A program made the translations under genes and the position numbers. From Daejeonella lutea (GTDB taxonomy: Bacteria; Bacteroidota; Bacteroidia; Sphingobacteriales; Sphingobacteriaceae), in the NCBI RefSeq assembly GCF_900168015.1, contig NZ_FUYR01000001.1, positions 554,698 through 618,697 on the forward strand: a DNA stretch of 64,000 nucleotides, in the 5' to 3' direction. How positions within the stretch are numbered: the first letter of the stretch is position 1; each line of letters opens with the position of its first letter. The notes under the pieces were generated by a model. It saw only the letters and a list, made by a program, of their open reading frames with translations, was not told the DNA's origin and did not search any database. Below are positions 36,364 to 46,064 of this stretch, piece by piece.

Positions 36364-38967
36364 ATGTTTGCCAAATCGAAGAATATGAGTGCAGTAAATG
36401 TTGCGTTGCAGTTTTTTCGCCGATATCCGCGGAGAATTAATTTTTTTCTGATAATAGCATTGACTTTCTGCCCATGCTTGGTTTTAGGAAGTGATGTTAT
36501 GATCACTTCGCATTACGAAATACCTCCATTTTCGAACTCATATAGATCAGTTCCTTCAAATACCCGGTTTAATAATGATTCTATAAAATCAAATGCGGGA
36601 AAATCAGCTGTAAACCTGGGGGCTCCAATAATTGCTAGCGATTTCCCTGCGTCAATAAGTTATGGAAAAGAATACAAAGGCATTATTAAAGTAGCATCGG
36701 CTAATCCTTTTGAAACAAGGATCAGTGCTGATGTTAAACCTGATTTTCTGACTTTCCGTTCTGGCGTGTTTTTTAGACTGTTCGCCGGGAGTACAGTTTT
36801 AGGAACAGCAAATGGTCCGCGCTTGTCAGCCCGGTTTTATGCACCCTGTGCATTGACTACAGATTCTGAAGGAAACCTTTATATCGCCGATCAGGCTGAC
36901 AATAGAATCCGGAAAATAAATCAGGCAGGAATTGTCTCAACGGTAGCTGGCAGTATAAGCGCGGGCTTCAAAGATGGTGCTGCGGCTGAAGCCCGTTTTG
37001 ATTCCCCATTTGGTATTGCGGTGGGCGAAACCGGTGCACTTTTTATCTCTGATCAGGAAAATAATGCTATCCGCATGATCAGTGCGGACGGTATGGTATC
37101 AACGTTTGCAGGTGGTAAAACAAGCGGGTACGTAGACGGTGCTGCTCAAGATGCAAAGTTCCGATATCCATCAGGAATTTGCAGGGATATAAAGGGAAAC
37201 CTCTATGTGGCAGACCGCGGTAATCATTGTATAAGAAAGATCTCACCCGACGGAATCGTAACAACTCTAGCTGGCAGCGGTCAGCCTGGATTTGCAGACG
37301 GGAAAGGATCCGCTGCAAAGTTTAGTTCGCCAACAGGTGTTGCTGTTGACAGTTTAGGGTATGTCTTTGTGGCCGATCAGATCAATAACCGGATCAGGAA
37401 AATTAGCCCTGATGGCCTAGTATCAACTCTTGCTGGAAGCGGCGAATTTTCGAAACTTGACGGTAATGGTAAGAATGCAGCCTTCAGGTATCCTACAAGT
37501 ATAATTATTGATCCAAAAGGTGGGTTTTATGTTTCAGATCAGTTGAACCACACGATCAGGAGATTAAGTAATTCAGGTGTAGTAAGTACGATCACTCCAT
37601 TTGCTGTAGGGGAGGTGAAGGACGATACTCAGTCGTTTAAGAATCCCATGGGCTTATGTATAAATAAGGAAGGTAAGCTCATGGTGGCCGACTTTAACAA
37701 CCATTCAATTAAAGAGATATCCGCTGAGGCAAGCCTAGCAGGTATTGCTGAAAAATCACAGTTGGGCAAGTATAAGGTTGTACTTAAAGCCAGTAATGAA
37801 CACGGAAGTGATGTGAAATCTATCGCTGTGCTTGTTAGAGATACTATCGCTCCCCTAATAACAAAGATTTTTCCGGAGAACGGGACGACAGGATTAGGGA
37901 GAAATTTCGATCTGATGATAAATTTTGAAGAAGAGATACGTTTAAACAAATCCGGATCTCTATCCTTTTATACCGGAGACCAGCTTGTGCGTAAGTATAA
38001 CTTGTCTGACGCATTTGCCGCCAATGAGCTTATTATTTCAGACGATGATAAAACTATTACCCTTAAAGTGAAAAGTATGCCTGCAGGTGCATCCATTTCG
38101 GTGAATGCAGAGTTTGGAATGGTTAGCGATACTTCTGGTAACTTATTTAAAAACACCTCCGCCCAATCTCAATCCTGGACCTTGACAACCAAGCCACTGC
38201 AGCAGCAGGCTATCGAACTAGGTGATATTCCTGGTAAAATTTACGGTGACCCGGCTTTTAATGCCGGACCGATGCAATCCTCAGCTGGGCTACCTGTTAG
38301 ATATTATACTTTGAATCCGGAAATACTGCAAGTCGCAGGGGATTCTGTAAAAATCTTAAAAACTGGCAGTACAAAGATAATTGCAGTGCAGGAAGGCAAC
38401 AGCGAATTCGCAGCAGCACGTCTCGAGCGTGCTGTAACAGTGGTGCCGCGAAATATTATCATTCGGCCTGTTCCCGGCCAATCGGGTTTTGGCGGCGAAG
38501 CTGTCCCGCCGATTAAATTTGAACTTGTTGCCGGAATGGTGTTAAAAACGGATGAGTTTACAGGGAGCTTACAAATAGCGCCCGGCAGTTCAATCGGGAC
38601 TTATCCTATAACAATAGGTAACCTAAGTCTGGGTGAAAATTATGCCCTGACACTTGAACCGGGAACATTTGAAGTAATTGCTGCACCTGCTGCCATCAAG
38701 CCAGCAGTTAGCTGTACAAACCTGATTTCCGCGAATGCTGACGGGATTAACGATATGTTTATTGTGAGGAACATTGAACAGTATCCGGGCAATGAATTAA
38801 GGATTGTAGATCGCAGTGGCATGATAGTATTCAGGCAAAAAAACTACGAGAATAACTGGGATGGCAGATATAAGGGTACTAGGCTGCCAGTTGGCACTTA
38901 CTATTACCACCTTGATCTGGGCAATAATACCGGACAGCTCAAAGGCCACATATCTCTTGTAGACTAG
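36364..38967 (+). CDS. NHL-repeat protein with Ig/MBG modules and T9SS type B sorting domain
   Basis: Up to 867 residues. The start may be 36364 or the in-frame ATG at 36388; both keep the hydrophobic export segment near 28-40 (FFLIIALTFCPCLVLG). Five or six NHL propeller blades fill about 130-460, each with a variant of NRIRKI(S)PDG(I/L)VSTLAGSG and FADG. Next come an Ig-like domain of bacterial-surface type starting DTIAPLITKIFPENG, an MBG-like region (about 690-780), and a C-terminal gliding/T9SS type B domain with ISANADGINDMFIV and YYYHLDLG. The protein should be exported by type IX secretion and held at the surface. The ligand is unknown; a binding or adhesive role is inferred. Confidence 0.85.
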   Translation: MFAKSKNMSAVNVALQFFRRYPRRINFFLIIALTFCPCLVLGSDVMITSHYEIPPFSNSYRSVPSNTRFNNDSIKSNAGKSAVNLGAPIIASDFPASISYGKEYKGIIKVASANPFETRISADVKPDFLTFRSGVFFRLFAGSTVLGTANGPRLSARFYAPCALTTDSEGNLYIADQADNRIRKINQAGIVSTVAGSISAGFKDGAAAEARFDSPFGIAVGETGALFISDQENNAIRMISADGMVSTFAGGKTSGYVDGAAQDAKFRYPSGICRDIKGNLYVADRGNHCIRKISPDGIVTTLAGSGQPGFADGKGSAAKFSSPTGVAVDSLGYVFVADQINNRIRKISPDGLVSTLAGSGEFSKLDGNGKNAAFRYPTSIIIDPKGGFYVSDQLNHTIRRLSNSGVVSTITPFAVGEVKDDTQSFKNPMGLCINKEGKLMVADFNNHSIKEISAEASLAGIAEKSQLGKYKVVLKASNEHGSDVKSIAVLVRDTIAPLITKIFPENGTTGLGRNFDLMINFEEEIRLNKSGSLSFYTGDQLVRKYNLSDAFAANELIISDDDKTITLKVKSMPAGASISVNAEFGMVSDTSGNLFKNTSAQSQSWTLTTKPLQQQAIELGDIPGKIYGDPAFNAGPMQSSAGLPVRYYTLNPEILQVAGDSVKILKTGSTKIIAVQEGNSEFAAARLERAVTVVPRNIIIRPVPGQSGFGGEAVPPIKFELVAGMVLKTDEFTGSLQIAPGSSIGTYPITIGNLSLGENYALTLEPGTFEVIAAPAAIKPAVSCTNLISANADGINDMFIVRNIEQYPGNELRIVDRSGMIVFRQKNYENNWDGRYKGTRLPVGTYYYHLDLGNNTGQLKGHISLVD

Positions 38968-39156
38968 TAAGGAATAGGGTTCTCTGGGTTGCGACCAGCA
39001 CTGTTGAAAAAAAGATTAATTTTTCACAAAACTTTCTTTCAATCCCAAATAAAACTATGCATATTTAGCAGTTGTCAATACTTTAACGGGCGGAAGGATA
39101 TTAGTTTTTTCTGCGTAAAGGATTCATGGCGTGTTTCCTGTTACGAATGATGAATT

Positions 39157-42100
39157 ATGATTAGTGTTGACGATTTATTGCAGGTTCTTAAAATTTCCCC
39201 TGCGCCCCTGGCCTTAATAGGTCTTTCTCAAAATTCAAACCAGCTTCTGTTTGCAAACAACTGCTACCAAAAGTTATTGGGACTTCCGGATCAAGCTGGC
39301 ATCGATCTGGTTTATAAGGATTTTATTACTGGTGTGTCAACTCTGGACATCCACGATGTCAACCGCCTGGAGCAAGCCATTCAAGATGTGTTTTCAACAG
39401 GGAATGCTATCCAGGTTAGCAAAGTCAATGTCCAATATGGTGTAAAGGACGGTGACTCAAACGATTTCGTCCTTTTCGACCATTCGCCGATCCTGGATGA
39501 CGGAGCGGTTAAATTTGTCTGCCAAACGATTGTTTTGCCTAAGTTAGCATCCCAGTCTTCTTTTGACCTTGAACGTGCGAGGAATTCCACTCAAAAGATC
39601 ATGGAATCTTCACTGGACGTAATTTGTACAGTTGATCGTGAAGGATGTTTTGTAAGTGTCAGTGCCGCGGCTAAAAGGATTTGGGGTTTTGAGCCTGAAG
39701 AACTAATCGGCAGACCGTATATTGATCTTGTCTTTACCGAAGACAAAGATTTAACCCTGAAAGCCTCTTACGATATCATAGGCGGCACTGAAATGACCAA
39801 CTTTGAGAACCGTTATGTCAGAAAAGATGGGACACTTGTAAATATTGTGTGGTCCGCCCGGTGGGATGAGGCAGACCAGATCATGTATTGTATAGCAAAG
39901 GATGCGACCGAGAAGAAGGCTGCAGAATTTGAGCTGATCACGAGTGAGAAACGATACCGGACCTTGGTTGAGCATGGCGATGATGCGATAGTCATTCTTG
40001 GAGCAAATGGCAAAGCAATATATGTTTCGCCATCAATCACCCGTGTGTTAGGTTATTCAGAAGAAGAGGCCCTTGCCCTGAGTCTTGAAGATATCCTACA
40101 CCCTGCTGACAGAGTCAGCGTTTCCCGGAGAATGGCAGAGGCAATGGTACGTCCCGGAGAAACGATAAATGGACAAACCGCCCGGATCAGGCATAAGGAT
40201 GGCAGCTGGCGGTGGATCGAAGCAACATTGACCAATATGTTCCATGATCCAATGATCAATGGGATTGTCGACAACTTCCGTGATGTAACCGACAAAAAGG
40301 AAGCAGAGCTTGAGAATAATTTGATGATCAGCAATACTGAGGAATCATTTGTTTTGTTGGATATTGATCTGAACATAGTTTCATACAATAACCAGTTCCA
40401 GCACCTTTACCAGAGATATTTTAATACCACCGTAATTAAAGGTGATTCTATTCTTACATATGTCAGCCCCGAAAGACGTCCTGGACTTGCGCAGCTATAC
40501 GCGAACGTATTGCTGGGGGGATCCGAACTTTCTGAAGTAACCGTCTACGAACCTGATACAAAAGAAAAGCGCATATTTTCGCTAAAATATAAACCTGCCC
40601 GGGGAGAATCCGGAGAGATTATTGGCGCATTTGTTACCGCCACGGATATCACCGAACGTCATCAGGTTCTGGAACAGCTGACTAGCTCCCAAGAGCGATA
40701 CAGGCTGCTTTTTCATTCGAGTCCGCTGCCAATTTTTGTATACGACTTTTTAAACTTCGGCATCCTTGATGTTAATGATACGGCAATAGAGAAATACGGT
40801 TATAGCCGTGACGAGTTTCTCAAACGAAGCATTCTGGATATTCTCTCCGAATCAGAAATCGAATCTCATCGATTAAGGGAAATGCATGAGCATATTGAGA
40901 TAGCTGACAGAGCGCTGAACTTTGGAATTTTTAAACACCGTAAAAAACATGGCGCCCTCGTTCATTCTGATGTTTCCGTGTATAAAATTAAGTACGACGG
41001 GCGTGATTGTATGATGGCTGCTTGTAACGATGTAACCGAACGGGATATCGCATTTCAGCTAATCAAAGAAAACGAAACGAAATTGCTGGCCGCGCAGAAG
41101 ATTGCCAAGGTAGGGTACTGGCAATCATTTCCCGATAAAAAAGGTTTATACTGGTCTGATGAGGTGTACAATATCTGGGAACGTGATAAAAGAACTTTCA
41201 AACTTGACTTCGAATCACATTTCAATACTATCCATCCGGACGACCAGGAAGAATTTATGTTAAGCCGCGAACGGGCTTTCAAGGATGGTGTACAGCATGA
41301 TGTCGAACATCGTATTCTGCTACCTGATGGATCCATTAAATGGGTACATGCCCTGGGAAACCTGATTCGGAATGAAAAGGGTGAAATACTAATTTTTGAA
41401 GGTACGGTACAGGATATAACAAAAGATAAGCTGGCCCTGGAGAAATTACTAATCAGCGAAGCACGGCATCGCGGGATCCTTGAATCGCAGACCAATTACA
41501 TGATCCGTACAGATCTGGAAGGTAACTATACTTTCTATAATCAAAAGTTTGTGCAGGATTTTGGCTGGCTATATGGGAGCCGTGAAATCATTGGCATGAG
41601 TGTGCTGAGTTCTGTAATGGAATACCACCATGATCAGGTGCTAGAAACAGTAAGTCTATGTTTTGCAAACCTGAACAAGGTTTTCCAGGTATTTGTTGAT
41701 AAACCAAGAAAAGGGGGTGTAGGGGTAGTGACTACCTTGTGGGACTTCATATGCCTCACTGATTCCAAAGGCCGTCCAAGCGAAATACAATGTATTGGTA
41801 TTGACGTGTCCGAATGGAAACAGGCCCAGCAGGAACTTGAAGAAAGCAATACGCGTTATGAATATGTCACCAAGGCTACATCTGATGCTATTTGGGATTG
41901 GGACCTGCGAACTGACGAAGTTTACAGGGGTAGCGGATTCAAGGCTTTGTTTGGCCGATCTGTCCAGGCCGGTCCGGGTCAAACCTTTTGGGAAGAATTT
42001 ATTCACCCGGGCGATATAGAACATGTAAGAACATTTATCAGGAAAGCAAAGCAAGGGCAAATAAAGCGCTGGACCTTAGAATATCGTTTCAAGAAAGATT

Positions 42101-43707
42101 CCGGTGACTATGCTTTTGTGCAGGATAAGTGTATCCTGATCAGCGATAAAGAGGGGGTACCCGTGAAGATGGTTGGAGCAATCCAGGATATTACCCGGCG
42201 CAGGATCGCCGAAAAACAAAAGACCTTACAGGCAGAAACAAGTCTCATTTTTAACAGCCCCAGGGAGCATCTGAATGATATTCTCAGTAAGGTACTGGGC
42301 AACCTTCTCCATTACGGTGATATTGCTATCGCCGAGATCTGGCTTTTGGAATCCGACCTTAAATCTATGACACTGGTATCAAAATCTGCGAAAAGTCCTG
42401 AGATGGAGGAATTTTACCAGGCATCGCGTAATATCAAGAGCTTAAAAATAGGAGAGGGAATTCCGGGCAAAGTATGGCAAAACCGTAGTTTTATTATTTG
42501 GGATAGTATCGATCAGGACTTGCAGTTTCCACGACATGAAGCTGCGCTTATGTCTGGCATTAAAACTGCTCTCGGGATGCCGCTCAGCTATAACGACGAA
42601 TTGCTTGGTACCCTTGTACTAGGCATCCAGGAGAAGGGCCAGAATTTCCTTGAACATGAATCATTCAGAGATGAATTTTGCAAGCACCTCAGTTCTGAGA
42701 TCAAACGAAAACAACTAGACCAGGAGCTTAGCCAGATATTTAGCTTCGCCCCTGATGTGATTACAGTCGCTGGGAACGACGGATATTTCAAAAAGATCAA
42801 TCCGGCAGCGTGTAAAATCCTGGGATATTCGGAAGAAGAACTGCTTGGCAACCCAATTGCCACTTTTGTGCATCCTGATGATCAAAAGCGCACCGATAAG
42901 GTCATCCGGAATTTGTCAAGACGACGCAAAACTGTCCATTTTGAAAATCGCTGTATCAGCAAAGCAGGGAAGGTTGTATGGCTCGCCTGGGCCAGCACTC
43001 CTTCGCCAGAAGACAACCTGATCTTTGCTGTTGCAAAAGATGTTACTGAAAAGAAAAATCTGGAATTTCTGCTCGAAAAGTCCAACAGGCTGGCTGAGAT
43101 TGGCAGCTGGGAATTAGATATTCAGCAGGGCTCGCTTTACTGGGGTCCTATCGCAAGAAAAATTCATGATCTGGAAGAAGACTTCGTTCCGGGCATTGAA
43201 AGCTGGCTGAGCTTTTACGATGAAGGTTTAATCAGGGATACGGTCAGGACCGCAATTCACCGGGCAATAGAAACTGGTGTTCCCTGGGATATGGAACTCG
43301 AAATCCTTACGGCTATAGGCAAAAGAAAATGGATCAGGTCGATAGGAGAGGTTGAAAGGGTGAATGGGAATGTAGTGAAGCTGTATGGAAACTTCCAGAA
43401 CATCAACAACCGTAAGATTGCGGAGCTAGAAAGAACGAATTACATTGAAGCCATAGAAAAGCAAAATCAGCGATTCAGCGAAATTGCCTGGATACAATCG
43501 CATGTCGTCAGGGCGCCAATTGCACGGCTTATGGGCCTTGTCGATCTGATAAAACATCCCGCCAGTGATGAAGAGCTGAAAAAGGAACTTCTCGGGTATG
43601 TATTTGATTCTGCGACAGAACTCGACGGAATTGTTCGCGAAATAACTCTCAAAACTGAAGAGATCGATCTGAATACTGAAAGGGAGTTGGTGTCAATAAA
43701 AGAATAA
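39157..43707 (+). CDS. Multi-PAS/GAF sensor ending in a DHp-like segment without ATPase domain
   Basis: A 1516-residue cytoplasmic protein with no membrane segment. About ten PAS/PAC modules follow each other; examples start at about residue 145 (KIMESSLDVICTVDREG), 265, 385, 510, 640, 765 and 900, with PAC tails such as DVTEKK or DITRRR. A GAF domain lies at about 1030-1190, then two more PAS modules. The C-terminus has IQSHVVRAPIARLMGLVDLI, the H-box form common in Bacteroidota histidine kinases, with candidate phospho-acceptor His1449. Only 67 residues follow, and there is no N, G1, F or G2 box, so the HATPase domain is missing. The stop is clean and the downstream DNA encodes another gene, not a frameshifted ATPase. 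Confidence 0.85.
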   Translation: MISVDDLLQVLKISPAPLALIGLSQNSNQLLFANNCYQKLLGLPDQAGIDLVYKDFITGVSTLDIHDVNRLEQAIQDVFSTGNAIQVSKVNVQYGVKDGDSNDFVLFDHSPILDDGAVKFVCQTIVLPKLASQSSFDLERARNSTQKIMESSLDVICTVDREGCFVSVSAAAKRIWGFEPEELIGRPYIDLVFTEDKDLTLKASYDIIGGTEMTNFENRYVRKDGTLVNIVWSARWDEADQIMYCIAKDATEKKAAEFELITSEKRYRTLVEHGDDAIVILGANGKAIYVSPSITRVLGYSEEEALALSLEDILHPADRVSVSRRMAEAMVRPGETINGQTARIRHKDGSWRWIEATLTNMFHDPMINGIVDNFRDVTDKKEAELENNLMISNTEESFVLLDIDLNIVSYNNQFQHLYQRYFNTTVIKGDSILTYVSPERRPGLAQLYANVLLGGSELSEVTVYEPDTKEKRIFSLKYKPARGESGEIIGAFVTATDITERHQVLEQLTSSQERYRLLFHSSPLPIFVYDFLNFGILDVNDTAIEKYGYSRDEFLKRSILDILSESEIESHRLREMHEHIEIADRALNFGIFKHRKKHGALVHSDVSVYKIKYDGRDCMMAACNDVTERDIAFQLIKENETKLLAAQKIAKVGYWQSFPDKKGLYWSDEVYNIWERDKRTFKLDFESHFNTIHPDDQEEFMLSRERAFKDGVQHDVEHRILLPDGSIKWVHALGNLIRNEKGEILIFEGTVQDITKDKLALEKLLISEARHRGILESQTNYMIRTDLEGNYTFYNQKFVQDFGWLYGSREIIGMSVLSSVMEYHHDQVLETVSLCFANLNKVFQVFVDKPRKGGVGVVTTLWDFICLTDSKGRPSEIQCIGIDVSEWKQAQQELEESNTRYEYVTKATSDAIWDWDLRTDEVYRGSGFKALFGRSVQAGPGQTFWEEFIHPGDIEHVRTFIRKAKQGQIKRWTLEYRFKKDSGDYAFVQDKCILISDKEGVPVKMVGAIQDITRRRIAEKQKTLQAETSLIFNSPREHLNDILSKVLGNLLHYGDIAIAEIWLLESDLKSMTLVSKSAKSPEMEEFYQASRNIKSLKIGEGIPGKVWQNRSFIIWDSIDQDLQFPRHEAALMSGIKTALGMPLSYNDELLGTLVLGIQEKGQNFLEHESFRDEFCKHLSSEIKRKQLDQELSQIFSFAPDVITVAGNDGYFKKINPAACKILGYSEEELLGNPIATFVHPDDQKRTDKVIRNLSRRRKTVHFENRCISKAGKVVWLAWASTPSPEDNLIFAVAKDVTEKKNLEFLLEKSNRLAEIGSWELDIQQGSLYWGPIARKIHDLEEDFVPGIESWLSFYDEGLIRDTVRTAIHRAIETGVPWDMELEILTAIGKRKWIRSIGEVERVNGNVVKLYGNFQNINNRKIAELERTNYIEAIEKQNQRFSEIAWIQSHVVRAPIARLMGLVDLIKHPASDEELKKELLGYVFDSATELDGIVREITLKTEEIDLNTERELVSIKE

Positions 43708-43747
43708 TCAAGATTCGGATGGCATAAGATTTGCTAAAATAATTAGT

Positions 43748-43776
43748 AAATAATTCTGTTATCACCAGAATTATTT
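43748..43776. other. Perfect 11-bp inverted repeat
   Basis: AAATAATTCTG and CAGAATTATTT flank the 7-nt loop ttatcac, 40 bp after the PAS protein stop and 17 bp before the next ATG. It lacks a T-run, so it is either a weak terminator or an operator for the small downstream gene. Confidence 0.55.
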
Positions 43777-43792
43777 CCACTTTTGTTCTATC

Positions 43793-44095
43793 ATGATGCA
43801 CAACACCAGTCTGATGAATGAGGCAAAAGCCTGGATCAAGCGCGAACGCGGCCCTAATGAAGTTGTAAAAATTATCGGCAATACAGCGGCCAGCGGAATT
43901 GTTAGCTACGAGTTATTCACGGCTTACAGTGAAAACCCAGATTATTTTGGACGTATCTTATTTGACACCGAAGGGTTTTGGATCTACGATGGAGATGTCC
44001 TGACCATTGCTGAACAGGAACAAGTAGCGAAGTTCATTATCAATTTCGGTGAAAGCAGTAAACATGTTGAAGATGATGGTCTTAAGTTTTTCTGA
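43793..44095 (+). CDS. Small hypothetical protein
   Basis: A 100-residue soluble protein; the start could be either Met of the initial MM pair. It has no signal peptide or membrane helix. The sequence mixes KAWIKRERGPNEVVKIIG with an acidic, aromatic middle (YFGRILFDTEGFWIYDGDVLT), and I do not recognise a family. Codon use resembles its neighbours and it sits between two real genes with a candidate promoter hairpin upstream, so it is probably genuine. Confidence 0.6.
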   Translation: MMHNTSLMNEAKAWIKRERGPNEVVKIIGNTAASGIVSYELFTAYSENPDYFGRILFDTEGFWIYDGDVLTIAEQEQVAKFIINFGESSKHVEDDGLKFF

Positions 44096-44146
44096 ATGAG
44101 ATATTTTTTCCAGTTTACCAGGATCAGAAACAATCCGGCCTTTTAT

Positions 44147-44154
44147 TAAATTTG
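44147..44154 (+). promoter_or_regulatory. Candidate -7 box for the Fpg/Nei gene
   Basis: TAAATTTG is an exact TAnnTTTG match, 21 bp before the ATG at 44176. No TTTG lies at the expected upstream spacing, so the promoter is only half supported. Confidence 0.35.
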
Positions 44155-44175
44155 TAATCCTAAAGCAGTTACACT

Positions 44176-44913
44176 ATGCCAGAAGCTCCTCAGATAAGAC
44201 TTATTGTTAAAGATCTACAGCCCTTCGTAGGACAAAAAATCATAAAAGCCACAACCCAGGAAAAGGATTTCGAGCCAAAGCGGCTTGAAGGGGAAACCAT
44301 AAAAGAAATCCTGGTTTTTGGAAAGCAGATCCTGATTCGACTTTCTGATTTTACCGTGCGCTACCACCTGCTGATGTTTGGGAAAGTGAAGATCAATGAA
44401 AGTAATGAGAAGGGGAAACTACGTCTCGGTTTGAAGTTTAGCAAGGGCGAATTCAGCTTCTATGCTGGCACGATCTACTATATCGATGAGCCGCTGGATG
44501 AGGTATTCGATTGGACCACGGATGTTATGAACCCGAAATGGGACGCGACAAAGGCCCTGGGGAAGCTAGCAAAGCATGAGGATGAACTAATCTCAGACAT
44601 GCTGATCGATCAGGATATATTTAACGGGTTAGGGAACAAAGGTGTAAATGAAGCTCTTTACAGAACGAAAGTCCATCCTGCCAGTACAGTTGGAGCTTTG
44701 CCCATAAATAAGCGTAAGGAGATCATCAAAGAGGCCGTTGATTTTTCCTTTGATTACCTGGATTGGGAAGAGAAAGGGGTGGCAAAAAATCACTTTTCGG
44801 TATATCTTAAGAAAACATGCCCGGTTCATGGTACACCCATCAAGCATGAAGAAATTGGGAAGAATGGCCGCAAATGCCATTGGTGCGATGAGTGCCAGAA
44901 GGTTTATGCCTAA
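44176..44913 (+). CDS. Fpg/Nei-family DNA glycosylase
   Basis: A 245-residue base-excision repair enzyme. It begins MPEAPQI, giving the N-terminal Pro nucleophile and Glu3 of the formamidopyrimidine-DNA glycosylase family. NGLGNKGVNEALYRTKVHP (about 156-174) is the helix-two-turn-helix DNA-binding segment. The C-terminus carries a zinc finger: Cys and His in CPVHGTP, and two Cys in CHWCDECQK. It excises oxidised bases and nicks the abasic site. The length is a little short of E. coli MutM (269). It is not obviously linked to the neighbouring genes. Confidence 0.88.
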   Translation: MPEAPQIRLIVKDLQPFVGQKIIKATTQEKDFEPKRLEGETIKEILVFGKQILIRLSDFTVRYHLLMFGKVKINESNEKGKLRLGLKFSKGEFSFYAGTIYYIDEPLDEVFDWTTDVMNPKWDATKALGKLAKHEDELISDMLIDQDIFNGLGNKGVNEALYRTKVHPASTVGALPINKRKEIIKEAVDFSFDYLDWEEKGVAKNHFSVYLKKTCPVHGTPIKHEEIGKNGRKCHWCDECQKVYA

Positions 44914-44971
44914 TGCGGAAATTTTATAAAAAATTCAATGAATTATATAAACCCTGAAATCAAATAGGACA

Positions 44972-44979
44972 TATCTTTG
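44972..44979 (+). promoter_or_regulatory. Candidate -7 box at the head of the copper island
   Basis: TATCTTTG is an exact TAnnTTTG match, 12 bp before the ATG of the His-rich protein. This implies a very short leader. No good -33 TTTG was found. Confidence 0.35.
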
Positions 44980-44991
44980 TTGCACGTATAG

Positions 44992-45513
44992 ATGAAGCGA
45001 AATCAATCCATAAAGCTTAAGGCAATTTTTCTCCTGATCGTATTTTCTTTGAGTACGGTGGTGAGTTTTGCATGTGCAACAGGGATTGATATGGGTTATA
45101 ATAAGAACCATCATAATGCAGGGGAGGGTAAAAGCTCGCCCGCAACGGCTCGAAACAAGCATAGTCATTCTTCAGTAGTTGGTCATGAGCATAGATCTGC
45201 AGACATGAAGAATACACATGATCATAGGGCTGATAATTCGCACTGGGAGTCAGACCACAGTAAGCGAACAGAAAGTACCCCGGATGACTGTTGCAGAGAC
45301 GAAGCAGCGAAATTTGAGAAATGTGATAAGCTAACCCAAAAGGCAGTCAATTTCAACTTCCAGCCGGACTTCATAATACTTTTTATCAAGGCTTTTTACA
45401 ATGCAGAAGCTTTCACCAGATCATTACATCATCCGAATTCTAGGTATTTAACCCGGAATCATCACCCCCCAATACCAGATACCCGCATTGCTATTCAAAG
45501 TTTCCTGATTTGA
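44992..45513 (+). CDS. His-rich exported protein, possible copper binder
   Basis: A 173-residue protein with an N-terminal hydrophobic export segment (about 9-27, ending SFACA). Residues 35-85 hold ten or so His in HH, HSH, HEH and HDH clusters, then DDCC and a further Cys. The C-terminal part has a second hydrophobic run (FIILFIKAFYNAEAF) and NHHPPIP. The CC and PP spacing recalls the small Bacteroidota HYC_CC_PP family, but the HYC element is not evident. It opens the copper island, so periplasmic copper binding is a reasonable inference. Start choice is supported by the promoter-like box upstream. Confidence 0.65.
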   Translation: MKRNQSIKLKAIFLLIVFSLSTVVSFACATGIDMGYNKNHHNAGEGKSSPATARNKHSHSSVVGHEHRSADMKNTHDHRADNSHWESDHSKRTESTPDDCCRDEAAKFEKCDKLTQKAVNFNFQPDFIILFIKAFYNAEAFTRSLHHPNSRYLTRNHHPPIPDTRIAIQSFLI

Positions 45514-45586
45514 TTTTTTCGTTTGCCAATGTCCTTAATGGTTTTTCCATCACGGTTGTTTTTGCTTACACATTAAATCAAAACAT

Positions 45587-46054
45587 ATGAAAAAGATATT
45601 TTTAATGGTTGCTATGGTGGCAGCCACGTTTAGTCAGGCCTCTTTTGCTCAGGAAAAAACAGCGGCCTTAAGTACCATACTTTCCGAATATTATGCGATT
45701 AAAGATGCCTTAGTTAGCGGAAACGCAGGTTTGGCCAGTGCCAAAGCCAATGACTTTATTAAGGCAGCAGCAGAAGCTTCAAATTTAACTGAGGCAAGCA
45801 GGGCAGCGTTAGTGAAAGATGCTTCAAGTATTGCTAAAACCAAGGAACTCAAAAAGCACCGGGAGTATTTTTCGGCTTTCTCTGAGAATATGTTTGAACT
45901 CGCCAAGGCCACCAGGCTCAGTTCTGATCCGGTTTACAAAGCGTTTTGCCCAATGGTAAAAGCCAGCTGGTTGAGCAATGCCCCGGCAATTAAGAACCCA
46001 TATTATGGCAGTTCCATGCTTAGCTGCGGCAAGGTAGTGGAAACTCTGAAATAA
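45587..46054 (+). CDS. DUF3347 domain protein, periplasmic
   Basis: A 155-residue protein with a signal peptide (cleavage near SFAQ). The DUF3347 pattern follows: LSEYYAIKDALVSG early, HREYFSAFSENMFELAK in the middle, and CPMVKASWL ... NPYYGSSMLSCG at the end. The paired CPM and SCG elements and nearby Met residues suggest a metal site. DUF3347 also occurs fused to CusB-like copper efflux adaptors, and here it heads a copper cluster. It is followed by a strong hairpin, so it may be transcribed at a higher level than the genes beyond. Confidence 0.88.
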   Translation: MKKIFLMVAMVAATFSQASFAQEKTAALSTILSEYYAIKDALVSGNAGLASAKANDFIKAAAEASNLTEASRAALVKDASSIAKTKELKKHREYFSAFSENMFELAKATRLSSDPVYKAFCPMVKASWLSNAPAIKNPYYGSSMLSCGKVVETLK

Positions 46055-46064
46055 GCAGTTTGGA

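Noticed and set aside
43708..43792. A frameshifted HATPase domain after the PAS protein
   Set aside because: The 85 bp to the next gene are too short and none of the six frames shows N, G1 or G2 box motifs.
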